From Pseudorasbora parva (lineage: Eukaryota > Chordata > Actinopteri > Cypriniformes > Gobionidae): a stretch of 64,000 bases of DNA. The stretch is taken from assembly GCF_024679245.1 (NCBI RefSeq), contig NC_090184.1, positions 11,793,233 to 11,857,232 on the forward strand, read 5' to 3'. Position numbers and translations under genes: made by a program. Below are positions 36,057 to 46,513 of the stretch, one piece after another; within the stretch, counting starts at the first letter, position 1, and every line of letters begins with the position of its first letter. Under the pieces are notes generated by a model. The model saw only the letters and a program-made list of their open reading frames with translations, had not been told where the DNA came from and did not search any database.

Positions 36057-39000
36057 CTTGCCTTGCCTAAATCAAAAAGAATTTTTTCAGAGATCTGAAC
36101 CTTTTGTTGTGAGGGAAAAAAGTCCCATTTGAAAAAGAAGTTTTGGAACATTTTCGTATAAGTTAAGTTGCTTATCTAATTAAAGGTGAACTATGTAGTA
36201 TTTTTGCAGTAAAATATCCAAAAACCACTAGGCCAGTGTTATATATTTTGTTCAGTTGAGTACCTACAATATCCCAGATGTTTCCAACTATTTGTAAATT
36301 GTGAGAAAATTGCTATTTTAACCAAGGACAGGGACGTTGCAGCATTGCATTTGAGAGAGTCGCCTGTCAATCGCGCGCTACCCTCGGTTTCGGCTTTTAT
36401 TTGGCAGGAGCGCCAAAAAAACGTTCAGTTGTTCACTCTTAGCAGTGTGAACAACTGAACGCATGGAGTAACGTCATAACATCGTTTTAAACACACTTAA
36501 ATGTATCTAATATGATAAACAGAGCTACATTACCTCAAAATCATAACCGGAAGAGCGGATCTGTGCAGGAGCCCGGCAAATGAGTCCCGTCCCATCATAA
36601 TAAAAGTCCCGGTATTCGCAAGGCGGGTATTTGTTTAACAATCGCTCCAGCGGCCGTGCTCAGGTCCATAACACTCGGTCCTGCTCTGCTTTAGACTACA
36701 GTAACGTTAATAACCGCATGCATGAACGTGATTTCTGCCCGAGTCCTATTTTTCACCGACTGTGATGAGAAGACCACATCTCCCAAGATGCTGCGCTCAC
36801 ACTTTGCGTCATCAAACTACACATTTGTTTTGCATAGGCGCCCTCCAGTGGACAAAAGCTGCATAGTGCACCTTTAATAGAAGTTAATTGATAAATAATA
36901 TTTATGACATTATTTTTGAAAGCATCCTTGCTTAACAGCATTTTTACACAAGTGCCTAAAACTTTTCATAGTACTAGCTTTGAAGGTTTCTTCAACTGTC
37001 TTGGAGACGTTTCTGCAAGTTTTTTTTTTTCTGTTTCTTTATATAATCCCAGATGGACTGGATGATAACTGGTGTTAACAAAGGAATAATGACTATATCT
37101 TTCCCTGAGCTCTAATTTTGTACTCCACAAAGGAAAGTCATACAGGTTTAGAATGATAACAGAATTTTCATTTAAAACTGTTCCTGGAGCATGCCTATCT
37201 GTTTTTTTTATGCATCTTTATTCCTACCGAGTCTACTGCATTTTGAATTATGGGTGGCACTTCAGGTTTGGGGAACTTCAAAAAGACAAACGAATAATAT
37301 CAAATCATAAGGTTGCCATACAAATACAGACTATCCGTTTATCAGTTTGACTGAATGAGCTGTCAATTTTTCCTTCATGCTTTTTTTCAGACATGAGAAT
37401 AACTTTGCGTTTGGTATTTAAACATGACATGTTATAACAATAATATGTATGGCAAGAGCTCTTTTCAGTCCCTACTTTCATGATTATTTAAAAAAAAAAA
37501 TCTAATCTCATGATTATTTTTTATTTTATTTTTTTCATGATTATTTTTATTTTTTACTTTATATTCCACTTTAATAGTATGAAAAAGGAAAATATATACT
37601 GCACATTTGTGGTCTGTTCTCTCGATATAATTTAAGATATATCCCATTAATAAATCACTGGACAAATTCACAAAGCACAAAGAATCTTGTTGATGCTTTT
37701 ACACTTTTAAATGTCATTTTAATGTTTGATGGTTGAGGGGAGAGTAGAATAATATCGTCTCATTGTAACCAGTTTAAAAAAAATTAAACCATATTATTTT
37801 GTTCATAAAACGAGTCTTTCACTGATTGTTTACAGTGTAACAGAAATTACACCCATAATTTGCGCAAAGTGCAATGGGACAATAAGCTGGATATATCCTT
37901 AATACAGTCTTTGTCCCTTCTTTGTTCCTTATTGTATGTCTATATATTATTAAAAATTAATTATTAATTAATAACTAATTATTTTTTTATCTAAACAAAC
38001 AAATGTTGAATCTTACAAAAATATGCAATTCCGTGTATTTTGAATTGACAGTGCAGGTATAGGACTGATTATCTATGATCTACAGTGCTTCCAGATGCAA
38101 AATTTGTGGCTCTCTTAACAGCAGTAGAGGATTACTTGAGGGTGGTGATGGTACCTCAGTTTCAGCTTCATTCAGCTCTGCATTCTGGAGGATCAATAAA
38201 TGAGCACAGGATGAAAGTAAGACCCATTGTTACAACAACAAAAATGAGAGAGAAGTCCGGAATGACATTGTTATGTATATACTTTCATTTTAAATGTCTG
38301 TGGAGGAGCTATGACCTCATAAATGGTACTATTTGATAGTGGTACCATCACTTTGGCATTTGTTTTAGACAAAGTAATGTATTTACACTAAATTACTCTG
38401 ATGTCATTTCCGCCTGGATTTGGCCTATTGAAAAGCCTCCCATACACACATACAGTGGTCTAGGTTCAAAATGTTGGTGTCATTTTACAGGAAACCCTTA
38501 AAGTTACATAAAACACTGCTAAAAGTGATAAACATGTAAGTATATGTTGTCTAAGCTGTTATAACCCCCTGGAGGGGTCATCCCTTCAGACCCATTTGAG
38601 TAAATCTGTCTTACAACATGACACAGACAAACTTCTTTTTTCCACTATTTTCTGTAATTTAGTGGAAATAGCCCAAACGGTCTGCAGGTTCCTAGAGCAC
38701 ACAGGGCCTGAGTTACACACTTTCAAAAATGAATTTATAAAAATAAAAATAAATTAAAAAGCGCCTACTGGGGGGGGGGTTGGTACTAAGGGTATTACAG
38801 CTTAGACAGCATATACTTACATGTTTCAAAGAGTTTCCTGTAAATGACACCAACATTTTGAACTTAGTCCACTGTATGTGTGTAAGGGAGGCTTTTCAAT
38901 TTGGGTAGGCCAAATCCAGGCGGAAATCCCAAAAATGGTTCTGGTGTTTAAGAGGTTAATGTAACAGCTGATCTAAAGGCCTTCCACATGATGCAAACTA

Positions 39001-40630
39001 TATTTCTGGCTTTCTTACCAGCAGTACAGGATTGCTATTACTTGAGGGTGGAGACGGTACATCAGTTTCAGCTTCATTCAACTCTGAATTCTGGATGATC
39101 CATAAACATGCAAAACATAAAAGTGAGACACATTGTTACAAAAACATGAAAAAGTGTCACTGTTGATAATGTAACAGTTGCCTAGTGATGAGTGAGAAGC
39201 AAAAAGCTAGGGGCATTGAGACATTTGGTCCATTAGGACCACATTACCAATATGTTGTTCTCATTTAGATTCCATGTTATCACAATTGCTTGGTCTTCAT
39301 CTGTTTGTCCAAGTTTATCACCATCATTCCACTCAATTGTGTCTTCCTTATCATCATCTCCAAGAGTTACTATGTTGCTATGTCTGGGCGGAATCCGATC
39401 AGTTAATTCAATGAATTCACAGCCTCTTTGTACATCACAGGGCTCCCGTAAATTCTGTGGACTCTTCGTTTGTTGTACACTTTGATTCCACAATTCATCA
39501 GTGTCCTCGTCACTTGAGGTGCTTATGAGTCTCTGGATGGTGCATGTTCTTTCTGTATCTTTTGGTGATGAAAGGGAGCTGTGTGATGTGCTGGGTATCT
39601 CTATTCCCATGGTCTCTAAGGTCAAACCACTCTGTTGAACACCCTCCATTCCTCTTGTTCTCTGTGCTCTAGCGTTTTCTCGTCTCTGAAGAACATGCAA
39701 TTTAACATTTAATGATTAAAATTCAGCTACATTAATGATATTAATAGCCACTCAGCTAAATTAAATTATAATTGTGATAAGTCAAAGTCTAGGTGATTTG
39801 ACTGACCTTTCTCTTATTGTCTCTGTTAGATGAAAGTCCTTGAAAGCTTGAACCCTCAGAATCAGTGTCACATCCATGCAATGTATCACTGTCTAATCCA
39901 TCATGTAGTAATGTAGAGTGTTCATAACTTTCATCCTTTTCTTCATCAGTTAAAGAATCTACATCTGTGAGGCACACCTCCTGTTTAGTGCAAATGTAAA
40001 ATCTCAACATTTTCAGTTTGGTTTGTTCATAGAGATTTCCAACAGTGCTATCCATGGGAATGATGTTTCTTTTAAAGTCACACACATGAAAAGTGAAGTC
40101 GGAAAAGTGACCTTTTGGTGATTGCCCACTTGGGAAAAAAAGGTTCTTTCCCATTTCCATGATTTGTAAAACAGTTGTCTTTTTTTGAACCGTCACATGT
40201 CTTGTACCACCACCATTACTGGTCCTCACTTGTTGGTATCCTTTACGGGAGAAGTGAAGCCATCCAATTTCAATTCTTCTGGAGGTCTTTTCTGCAGACA
40301 CATTTTTGTGTCTTGCCAATAAATTATTTTCCTTAGGGAAGACGCGCGCTTTAACATTCAATGCTTTGGCAGACTTTGATCCCAGTTGCCTTGCTTTAAT
40401 TTTATCTCTTAAATTCTGCAACAGAGATTCTTTATCAGAACAGGCCGCTGTTTGTTGACAGAAGGAGAGGAGAGCCAGTCGGTCACCATATGAATGAATA
40501 TACTTTGCCATTTGCTCATCAGTCATGACAGAGAGCACAGACTTGTCAATCTGAAAGTGCAGAGAAGATCTATTTTTATAGATTGTTTCTTGAAAGAACA
40601 TAAATGCACCCATGATTTCATACAAAGTTG

Positions 40631-40668
<38 letters not shown>

Positions 40669-41728
40669 TTTACAGTAAAAGCCACATCTCTTTATCTACA
40701 TGCCATTCTGGTTCTAAAATGGAGTTCAATACTAACATTCAGGACATAGTTAATCTAACTATAGATTAATAGTTAATAGTAGCTACTGGTAATTACAGTT
40801 GAGCGAGTACCCCTGCAGAAACATATTTAGCATTTAAAAAAAAAAGAGGGATCATAATTTCGAAAAAATTATGACATTTTTTTTTAGTACTGCCCGGATA
40901 AAGCTATTTTAGATGTCATAATGTTTTCATCAATTCCACATACATATCAACAATGGCTAATAAATAATATAAGCAAAATAAAAACTAAATTATTAAATAA
41001 GAAAAAATTCATCATCTTGGTTACATGTTGCTTGATGATCAATGACTGTTTGTATGCTCTGCGACAGTTGTACCTGTTACAACCCTACTTGTACCTGTCC
41101 ACAAGGCTACCTGTAGCTGCTTGCATCAAATTCACCTTTAGGACTGTCACTAAAGAGCACCCTCCTATGCTCATTAACTCAGACAAAAGTCACTGATCTT
41201 GCAGCAAGTCAATCATAGCAACCACAGGAATGCACTTTTTTGAACAGGCTTATTTTGACTCTTTTAGGTTGTTGTGGAACAGATGCAAGTATGTTCTGTT
41301 AGGTTAAACAGCTTCATCAGGACAGAAAATAACATTGCAATTGTAATTATCCCTCTTATTTTTGCAAGGGAGTGCAAATATATACACTCAACTGTAGAAC
41401 CAATATGATATCATTAATACTAGTGAACCAGATAAGGTAGGCTACTGTACGTCCCTACATAGATTAATTAGATTGTGTTATTCTTAAAGTCTTCTGGCTA
41501 GCATTTAAACATAACATGGTTGTTGATATTAATAAATGTTTTTACATACGGGGATACATGTCAACACCTTTTGTTGCAGCATTAAAAGTATAATGTAACA
41601 ATAATTTACACCAGCTGATATAAGCCCATAGACCTTCAATGAAACGGTACCTTGTCCCTTTTCATGTGGATGATGTCCTCTTCTGGGACATCTCGTGATC
41701 TTAGAAACTGTTCAAGATCGTCCTCCAT
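33745..41728 (-). CDS. HECT E3 ubiquitin-ligase-like gene carried by the transposon
   Basis: Exons found by eye on the minus strand, all phase 0: exon 1 41728-41651 (ATG, 26 codons, donor AAG|GTACCG); exon 2 40550-39807 (after TTTCAG, donor AAG|GTCAGT); exon 3 39685-39248 (after CTTCAG, donor TTG|GTAATG); exon 4 39090-39019 (after CCAG, donor CTG|GTAAGA); a near-duplicate exon at 38184-38119; and a HECT exon from 34829 (after TTTTTCTAG) to 33745. The N-terminus (DLEQFLRSRDVPEED, MTDEQMAKYIHSYGDR) looks SAM-like, the middle is acidic and low-complexity, and the C-terminus is a HECT domain. HECT ligases pass ubiquitin to substrates through a catalytic Cys, here Cys at 33852-33850. One frameshift near 34527 damages the HECT part. 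More exons may lie between 38.1 and 34.8 kb. Confidence 0.7.
34830..36179. other. HECT gene intron region, AT-rich
   Basis: No convincing exon. A long (TA)n tract occupies about 35978-36051. A weak minus-strand ORF (35697-35906) has no flanking splice signals I trust. Confidence 0.4.
35978..36051. repeat. (TA)n microsatellite
   Basis: A pure TA tract of about 74 bp in the presumed HECT intron. Confidence 0.95.
36184..36873. mobile_element. TTAA-flanked MITE
   Basis: The ends are AGGTGAACTATGTAGTATTT and GCTGCATAGTGCACCT, inverted repeats with TTAA outside both (36180-36183, 36874-36877). It is 690 bp, with a small internal palindrome around GTTCAGTTGTTCAC and GTGAACAACTGAAC (36424-36462). 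It is non-coding. Confidence 0.85.
36878..38118. other. Intronic, no gene seen
   Basis: AT-rich with T-runs near 37019-37030 and a tandem 'catgattatt' motif at about 37478-37550. No supported exon. Confidence 0.4.
38119..38184 (-). pseudogene. Duplicated exon copy with lost splice donor
   Basis: It encodes NAELNEAETEVPSPPSSNPL in the same style as the exon at 39019-39090 and has the same CCAG acceptor. The donor position reads TTAAGA where the other copy has GTAAGA, so this copy probably cannot be spliced out normally. Confidence 0.6.
38400..38935. mobile_element. Foldback element with about 150-bp inverted arms
   Basis: The left arm (about 38406-38575) and right arm (about 38776-38930) share TTTCCGCCTGGATTTGGCC, AAAGCCTCCC and AAAATGTTGGTGTCATTT in mirrored order. 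It lies between the two duplicate exons of the HECT gene. Confidence 0.8.
39019..39090 (-). CDS. HECT gene exon 4 (24 codons)
   Basis: The 72-bp exon is bounded by the acceptor ATCCAG and donor CTG|GTAAGAAA on the minus strand and encodes NSELNEAETDVPSPPSSNSN and four more residues. It is acidic and Ser/Pro-rich, with no domain. Confidence 0.55.
39248..39685 (-). CDS. HECT gene exon 3 (146 codons)
   Basis: It starts after the acceptor CTTCAG with RRENARAQRTRG and ends NENNIL at the donor GTAATG. It is rich in Ser, Asp, Glu and Thr, with an IVTLGDDDKEDTIEW stretch. No known fold; probably a disordered linker between the SAM-like N-terminus and the HECT domain. Confidence 0.6.
39807..40550 (-). 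CDS. HECT gene exon 2 (248 codons)
   Basis: The exon starts after GCACTTTCAG with IDKSVLSVMTDEQMAKYIHS, which joins exon 1 in phase to make a SAM-like helical segment. A basic part (KARQLGSKSAKALNVKARVF) follows, then a conserved-looking block RRIEIGWLHFSRKGYQQVRT, GGGTRHVTVQKKTTVLQIM, LFFPSGQSP and LYEQTKLKMLRFYICTKQ. It ends in an acidic tail at donor AAG|GTCAGT. The open frame upstream of 40550 runs into a (GTT)n repeat and is intron, not coding. I recall similar blocks in predicted fish HECT-type proteins but cannot name the domain. Confidence 0.65.
40626..40670. repeat. (GTT)n microsatellite in intron 1
   Basis: A tract of about 14 GTT units. In the minus frame it gives a run of Asn that should not be read as protein because a splice acceptor lies downstream at 40551. 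Confidence 0.9.
40671..41650. other. Intron 1 of the HECT gene
   Basis: AT-rich, no exon seen. Confidence 0.45.
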
Positions 41729-41856
41729 CACAGTTAATTTTTAGAGATTTGTTCTATACACGGAAGTTGGCTTTCTTCTATAAAAGTAATACCATCTGTT
41801 AACTGCGTAGGCCTACATCCAGGTCACTCAAGTGATGCTGTAAAGATTCAAGCACT

Positions 41857-41926
41857 AACCACCGTGACCGCGCAGAAGTCTCTCGCGAAACCTGTGTTCT
41901 CGCGTGAGACTTTTGCGCGGTGGTTC
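41857..41926 (-). promoter_or_regulatory. Candidate promoter palindrome upstream of the HECT gene
   Basis: AACCACCG...TCTCTCGCG and CGCGTGAGACTTTTGCGCGG...GGTT form an imperfect palindrome in the only CpG-rich patch near the HECT ATG (about 130 bp upstream). TCTCGCGA resembles the TCTCGCGAGA core-promoter motif of vertebrate CpG promoters. Confidence 0.35.
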
Positions 41927-44032
41927 AGTAGTATATTCCTGCACAACCGGAGGCTGCAGTTTCAGGACCCCAGTTTCAGGACCGCAATTCTAGGACCCTC
42001 GTTTTTTGTGACAGCGCCACCTACAGAACTGAATGATATAGCGGTGTGCTCCAGTTTCAGGACCTCAGTTCTACAACCCAGGTGGTTTAGTTAGTAGCCA
42101 TAGTATCAAGATATTTCAACACAGGAGTATATTTGATGTGATTTTTTTTAATTCAACATGCATCAGAGGTTAATTACAAAGTGTGTAATACCTGCTTTGA
42201 TGCACAATTTAAAATTTAAACAAATTAATTTACACAAAATATAAATGAACAATGTATATCAATCTTTTAAAAAAAAGTTGAGTTCCTTAAATCTTAATTC
42301 CTTGAATTATACTCTATATTGATTAACCTCCTTAAGTTTAACTAATTAGTTAATTATCAGGTAAAATAAAGATGGAATCAGTATATGCAGTCACTAAATT
42401 ACAGTCAGATATTTTAAAGGTTGTAGAGAGGCAAGACAAGACTCAAGAATGATTGAAGAATATATATTTATGTCATTTTTGCAATAACAACAGCCCCAAA
42501 AAGACCCCTTTTTTCATCAGTTGCTGCACAGACGGAGTGGATATATCCGATTTAACACTTGTGCACTGTTGGAGTTGTAGAGAGAGAAAGCCAAACAGAA
42601 TATTTGTTACTGATGTCCATTTCCAAACTCCAAATTTGTAAGTATATAAGAGCAATATCCACCAATTGAGACCATGGTACTTTACAGTTGAAGCTGCATA
42701 TAGCATAAGGCAACTACTGTAAACATTTCCTATATACCTTACTTAGCTAAATGGATGATGACTGACATTATACTAATCTGGTGAACATGGTAATTTTGAT
42801 AAATGAGCCATGACACAAAATGAACTGTAGATAAATTGTAACTGAAAAATTAATAAAAAACTGCACAAGTTATAAAAACCAGCAAGTGTTACAGAGATGA
42901 ATACAAATATATATTGATATAATACCCTTCTATTTTGAAGCACTCCATTAGAAGAAGACACCACCACTTTCTAATGAAAGGCATGTCCATCTGAAAGATG
43001 TGACATTGACAGATACTATATTAGCATATACTTGGCAAAAACAAAAAAACAAAAACAGAAACAACAACAACAACAGCAACAACTACAAAAAAACACTGAG
43101 ACTTTATCCCGCAGTCATTTCCACAGTTATGGCGTGGCAATCCCTAAAAGGAAAAAAAAAAAGGTAACATACATGTCAAAAGCCATTGCCATCTCAGTTA
43201 CATTATGAAATTTACGATATGCAGAATGGAATATAATATTTGTTTGGAGTAGCTAAATATGCATTTATTAATCACTGCAATATTATGCCCAGTCTTTTCA
43301 GTCCAGCTCCAAGGATAACAAAAAAACATTTGTGCAAGATTCATACAAAAAAATTATTTAAAAAAAAATATAAAGGATTCATTTTAATCGTTTTAATCCT
43401 TCACAGCAAAAATATATCAGTACAAGAACGTAGCCAAAGTATAAATGGCTGAACTTGACAAACATTATGCATCATAGACAGGCTAATATTGTAGTGCAAC
43501 CAGGCAGTCAGCGCAGTTATAATATTTTATTCTTAACTATGGTAAAATAATGAGTATTCAGAAAGTTTGCCCACTAATACAGTAAGCTACAGGTAATCGT
43601 ACACACCCTTACAACAACATGCTTTTGTCATCTTTTTAAGTTTAATTAATGTGCTGGCAGCTGGCTAGATGTATTATAGTCATTAAAAATCAAAAAGGAT
43701 GTAATAAATCTCAGCCACACCACGATCAAGAACATCAAAGTAGCCTAGATAATAAAACTTGCACACAAATTCTTAATTCGTCTGCATTAATTATTAATTC
43801 ATAGTTAGCAGCTCTCACTTTGCCTATTTTGTTTCATTTAAAGGTTATAAAATAAAACTTGATTGAATATCGGTACTCACAGTCTGATAGGTGTCCATCG
43901 TCCATCTTAAATTAGTGTTTTGGTGATTCGGTGATAGGTGGTGCTGTCACAAAAAACTAGGGTCCTAGAACTGCGGTCTTAGAACTAGGGTCCTGAAACT
44001 GCAGCCTCCGGTTGTGCAGGAATACCCTTCTC
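41927..44032. mobile_element. Candidate 2.1-kb nested element with inverted ends
   Basis: The left end TATTCCTGCACAACCGGAGG and about 90 following bases recur in reverse complement at about 43935-44026. CGGTGGTTC flanks both sides in direct orientation (41918-41926, 44033-44041), a possible 8-9-bp target duplication as made by hAT elements. The interior has no transposase. The flanking repeat lies within a palindrome arm, so chance is possible. Confidence 0.5.
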
Positions 44033-44062
44033 CGGTGGTTCGCACTACAGGTATTTTTGTTT

Positions 44063-44147
44063 TGCGAGGGAACGCAAATATCTTTGCGAGGGAACGCAAA
44101 AGTTTTGCGAGGGAACGCAAATATCTTTGCGAGGGAACGCAAAAGGT
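44063..44147. repeat. Right subterminal array, 4 copies of the 18-bp dyad
   Basis: Four units reading TTTGCGAGGGAACGCAAA, the reverse complement of the left-hand units, with the same spacer pattern. The left array has 13. Confidence 0.9.
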
Positions 44148-44214
44148 TTAGGGGAAAAAAAATACCTCCCCACCTAAAAAAATTCCTCCACCACGTCCCT
44201 TTAGGGGCTCCCTA
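44148..44214. repeat. Right terminal inverted repeat of the 13.9-kb transposon
   Basis: It ends CGTCCCTTTAGGGGCTCCCTA and is followed by GAAAAC. It pairs with 30299-30370. Confidence 0.9.
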
Positions 44215-44220
44215 GAAAAC

Positions 44221-44519
44221 AAAATGCCCACACCACCACTACGTGAAGTATAGTGACTAAGAACAGAAAGGCCTTCCCACTCTTGCAACCAATCAGGGGC
44301 GTTTTTCAAATCACTATGCGTTTCTTGAACAAAAATGGCATCTAGTTTTTTCAGCCTCGCTATTTCAAATATTCCAGCCCTTTTCTTAGCATCTCTCGCT
44401 CCATTCACATTCAGAGTAGCGAAGCACACTTCAGTCATCAAAAAAAATAGAAATAAAAACAAAAATAGAAACTGATTACAACCCATCATCATAAAATTAA
44501 GATCTTTCAATACTTTCAT
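44221..44519 (-). pseudogene. LINE-C ORF2 N-terminus (endonuclease start)
   Basis: It reads CFATLNVNGARDAKKRAG, FVQETHSDLKN and SGGVGILFS, then breaks exactly where the 13.9-kb transposon begins. The next residues of the endonuclease appear on the far side at 30298. The N-terminal leader before the endonuclease is Phe/Leu-rich, as in LINE-A. Confidence 0.85.
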
Positions 44520-44617
44520 TCAAATCCAGATTGAGTTTCCGTACTATTTTCTTTAATCTATACACCTCTTTATTGGATTGGAGAAACAGCCTTCAGCCAT
44601 GAGAACCTTACTTTTTT

Positions 44618-45152
44618 CTACAAACTGCTCAATGTCTGGAAAATATATTTACCCACTACGACTCCTCTTTTATTCTTTGTAATTTTTAGGAACATTCTAA
44701 TGTCCTCTATGTCATAATCACGCTTAGAAACCTCACTTTGTGACAAAGCTACACTTGTGTCAGATAGTTCACTATCGCTTTCAGAATAAAGATCTGCTGC
44801 GTCTTCAAACTCAAATTTCTTAGACTGTCTGCAACCACCTTTATCAGACATTTTCCTTTTCAGTGGCATTTTAAAAGCATTCTGCTCTAAACCACTTTCA
44901 TTAGGCTCAAACGCCATCTCTCGATTTGCCTTAGTGTTTACATCAACATCAACATCATTTTTACGGCTTAACTCACCTTTGTCATCCTCGTTTTCACTTC
45001 TGTTAGTAATCTCGATTTCCTCCTCCACCAAAACAACATCCTCTGCAGGCTCAGCGCTTTGAATTTCACCGTGTGTATTGTCCTGGACCGCTGTCTGGTC
45101 TTCTCCGATTGAGGCTTCACCAGCCTCATCGCTGTGCACCACAGCCAGCTGT
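44618..45152 (-). pseudogene. LINE-C ORF1 C-terminal part
   Basis: An acidic, Glu/Asp/Ser-rich segment of 174 residues with a basic patch (KMPLKRKMSD). It corresponds to the region after the zinc knuckle in Tx1-type ORF1 and to the MDTQES segment of LINE-A. It continues in sense with 57190-57847 across the LINE-D insertion: the duplicated 13-bp target encodes part of QLAV on both sides. Confidence 0.75.
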
Positions 45153-45153
45153 T

Positions 45154-45154
<1 letters not shown>

Positions 45155-45188
<34 letters not shown>
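45155..45188 (-). other. Poly(A) tail of LINE-D
   Basis: Thirty-four consecutive T on the plus strand, next to the 13-bp duplication. Confidence 0.9.
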
Positions 45189-45189
<1 letters not shown>

Positions 45190-45380
45190 TTTCCCGAAAC
45201 CATGGTATCTTTTTTTTTTATTAACAGCAAAAGAAAAAAATAGTAACAATAATAATACAAAATGCAATAATACAAATAAAATAATTAAAATGAACAACAA
45301 CATAAGGATGAATAACTATATACACAGGGGTATTGAAAACAAATCCATATTTCTAGTTACAAAATAAATACAAAGGTCCT

Positions 45381-45736
45381 TATAAAGGATAAAAATTCAA
45401 GGCTTTACAGCAGTCTAAAGTTTTTTTTGCCTTGGTGTTCCTTACATCCTCCAATGATTTAAGATACTGACAAAGCTCAAATTTAAATTGAATCAAATTA
45501 GGTGTATTTTTTGCCCATCGACATTTATGAATGTGATATTTTCCTAAAATAATAAACAAATTAAGAACAAAACAAATGTTTCTTTCTAACGGCTTGTCAT
45601 AAAAAATATATATATTTTTGTCCTCCAGAGTAATCTCAGTTCCAGAAATCTCCTTAAAAAAGATCTTAAAATCATACCAGAATAGTTTGGAACAAATGCA
45701 ATCAAAAAAAAGATGACAGATAGTTTCGTCAATTAA
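45381..45736 (-). pseudogene. LINE-D ORF2 C-terminal end
   Basis: After the MITE the frame continues DETICHLFFDCICSKLFWYD, giving the His and last Cys of the C-terminal finger whose first Cys pair (CVFC) is at the other side of the insertion, about 46520. It ends with TAA at 45381. Confidence 0.75.
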
Positions 45737-46509
45737 AGGGGTACTTCAGCGCTGGGAAGATGAATCTGTATTTAAACTGGGTCATCAATGCAGTAGAAAT
45801 GTGAAATTATTTTTGAATTTGGTGTCTTCTAGACTGAGAAAAGACAGAAAATGTATTTTTGTCCCATGGGGATGAAAGACTACAATTCCCAGAATGCTTC
45901 GCTGCCCTGTGAGGCCATTCCCAACACCACCAACGTCATTACTGTGACTGAGTTAGAGAAGACACTACAATTAAAAACTGAACGTGTCTGTTCAATATAA
46001 TGAGTGAGTCACCGCGGGAGTCTCACAGCACTGAGCACTAACTGCACGAGTGATGAGAGCTGAGGTAATCGCGACTACATTCGCGGCATACATTCACACA
46101 GGAGTTCAGTCTGGCACGCGTTTCAGTTCATGCCTTTGCAAGCTTAACTTTCATAGAAATGAATTTGAGAAGTTAAAAGACTTACATTGCTCACCATAGC
46201 TCCGTTTAAATGATCCTGTCTGCAAGCTGAGCTCTCCCTGCCAGCTGAGTGTAATCTCCCATCCCCCATGCGCAGATTCAAAACATGCGGAAATAGCTCC
46301 CTCTGCTGGCTGTAGTCTTTAGCCTCTGGGCAAACATTCCTCCTATGATGCAAAAATCGTCATTTTGCATCATAGGAGGAATTTTTCCAGAAATAAAATG
46401 CATAAATCTCTTGTCTCAGGGAGATATGAGAGGGGAAAGCACAATAATTTGAATATTCTCCAGGGTTTCTACTGATACAAAGCCATATGCTAATCGCTGA
46501 AGTAACCCT
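45737..46509. mobile_element. TTAA-flanked MITE inside LINE-D ORF2
   Basis: The ends are AGGGGTACTTCAGCG and CGCTGAAGTAACCCT, with TTAA outside both (45733-45736, 46510-46513). Removing the insert with one TTAA restores the ORF2 frame through the zinc finger. It is 773 bp; ORFs inside are not homologous to transposases. Confidence 0.9.
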
Positions 46510-46513
46510 TTAA

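Noticed and set aside
40551..40685. N-terminal poly-Asn extension of HECT exon 2
   Set aside because: It is a (GTT)n repeat upstream of a clear splice acceptor, and exon 1 joins in phase at the acceptor.
42453..42641. 62-residue Cys-containing ORF in the nested 2.1-kb block
   Set aside because: The Cys spacing does not fit a known finger and there are no splice signals.
46144..46353. ORF inside the TTAA MITE
   Set aside because: It has no homology that I recognise and lies within a non-coding element with symmetric ends.
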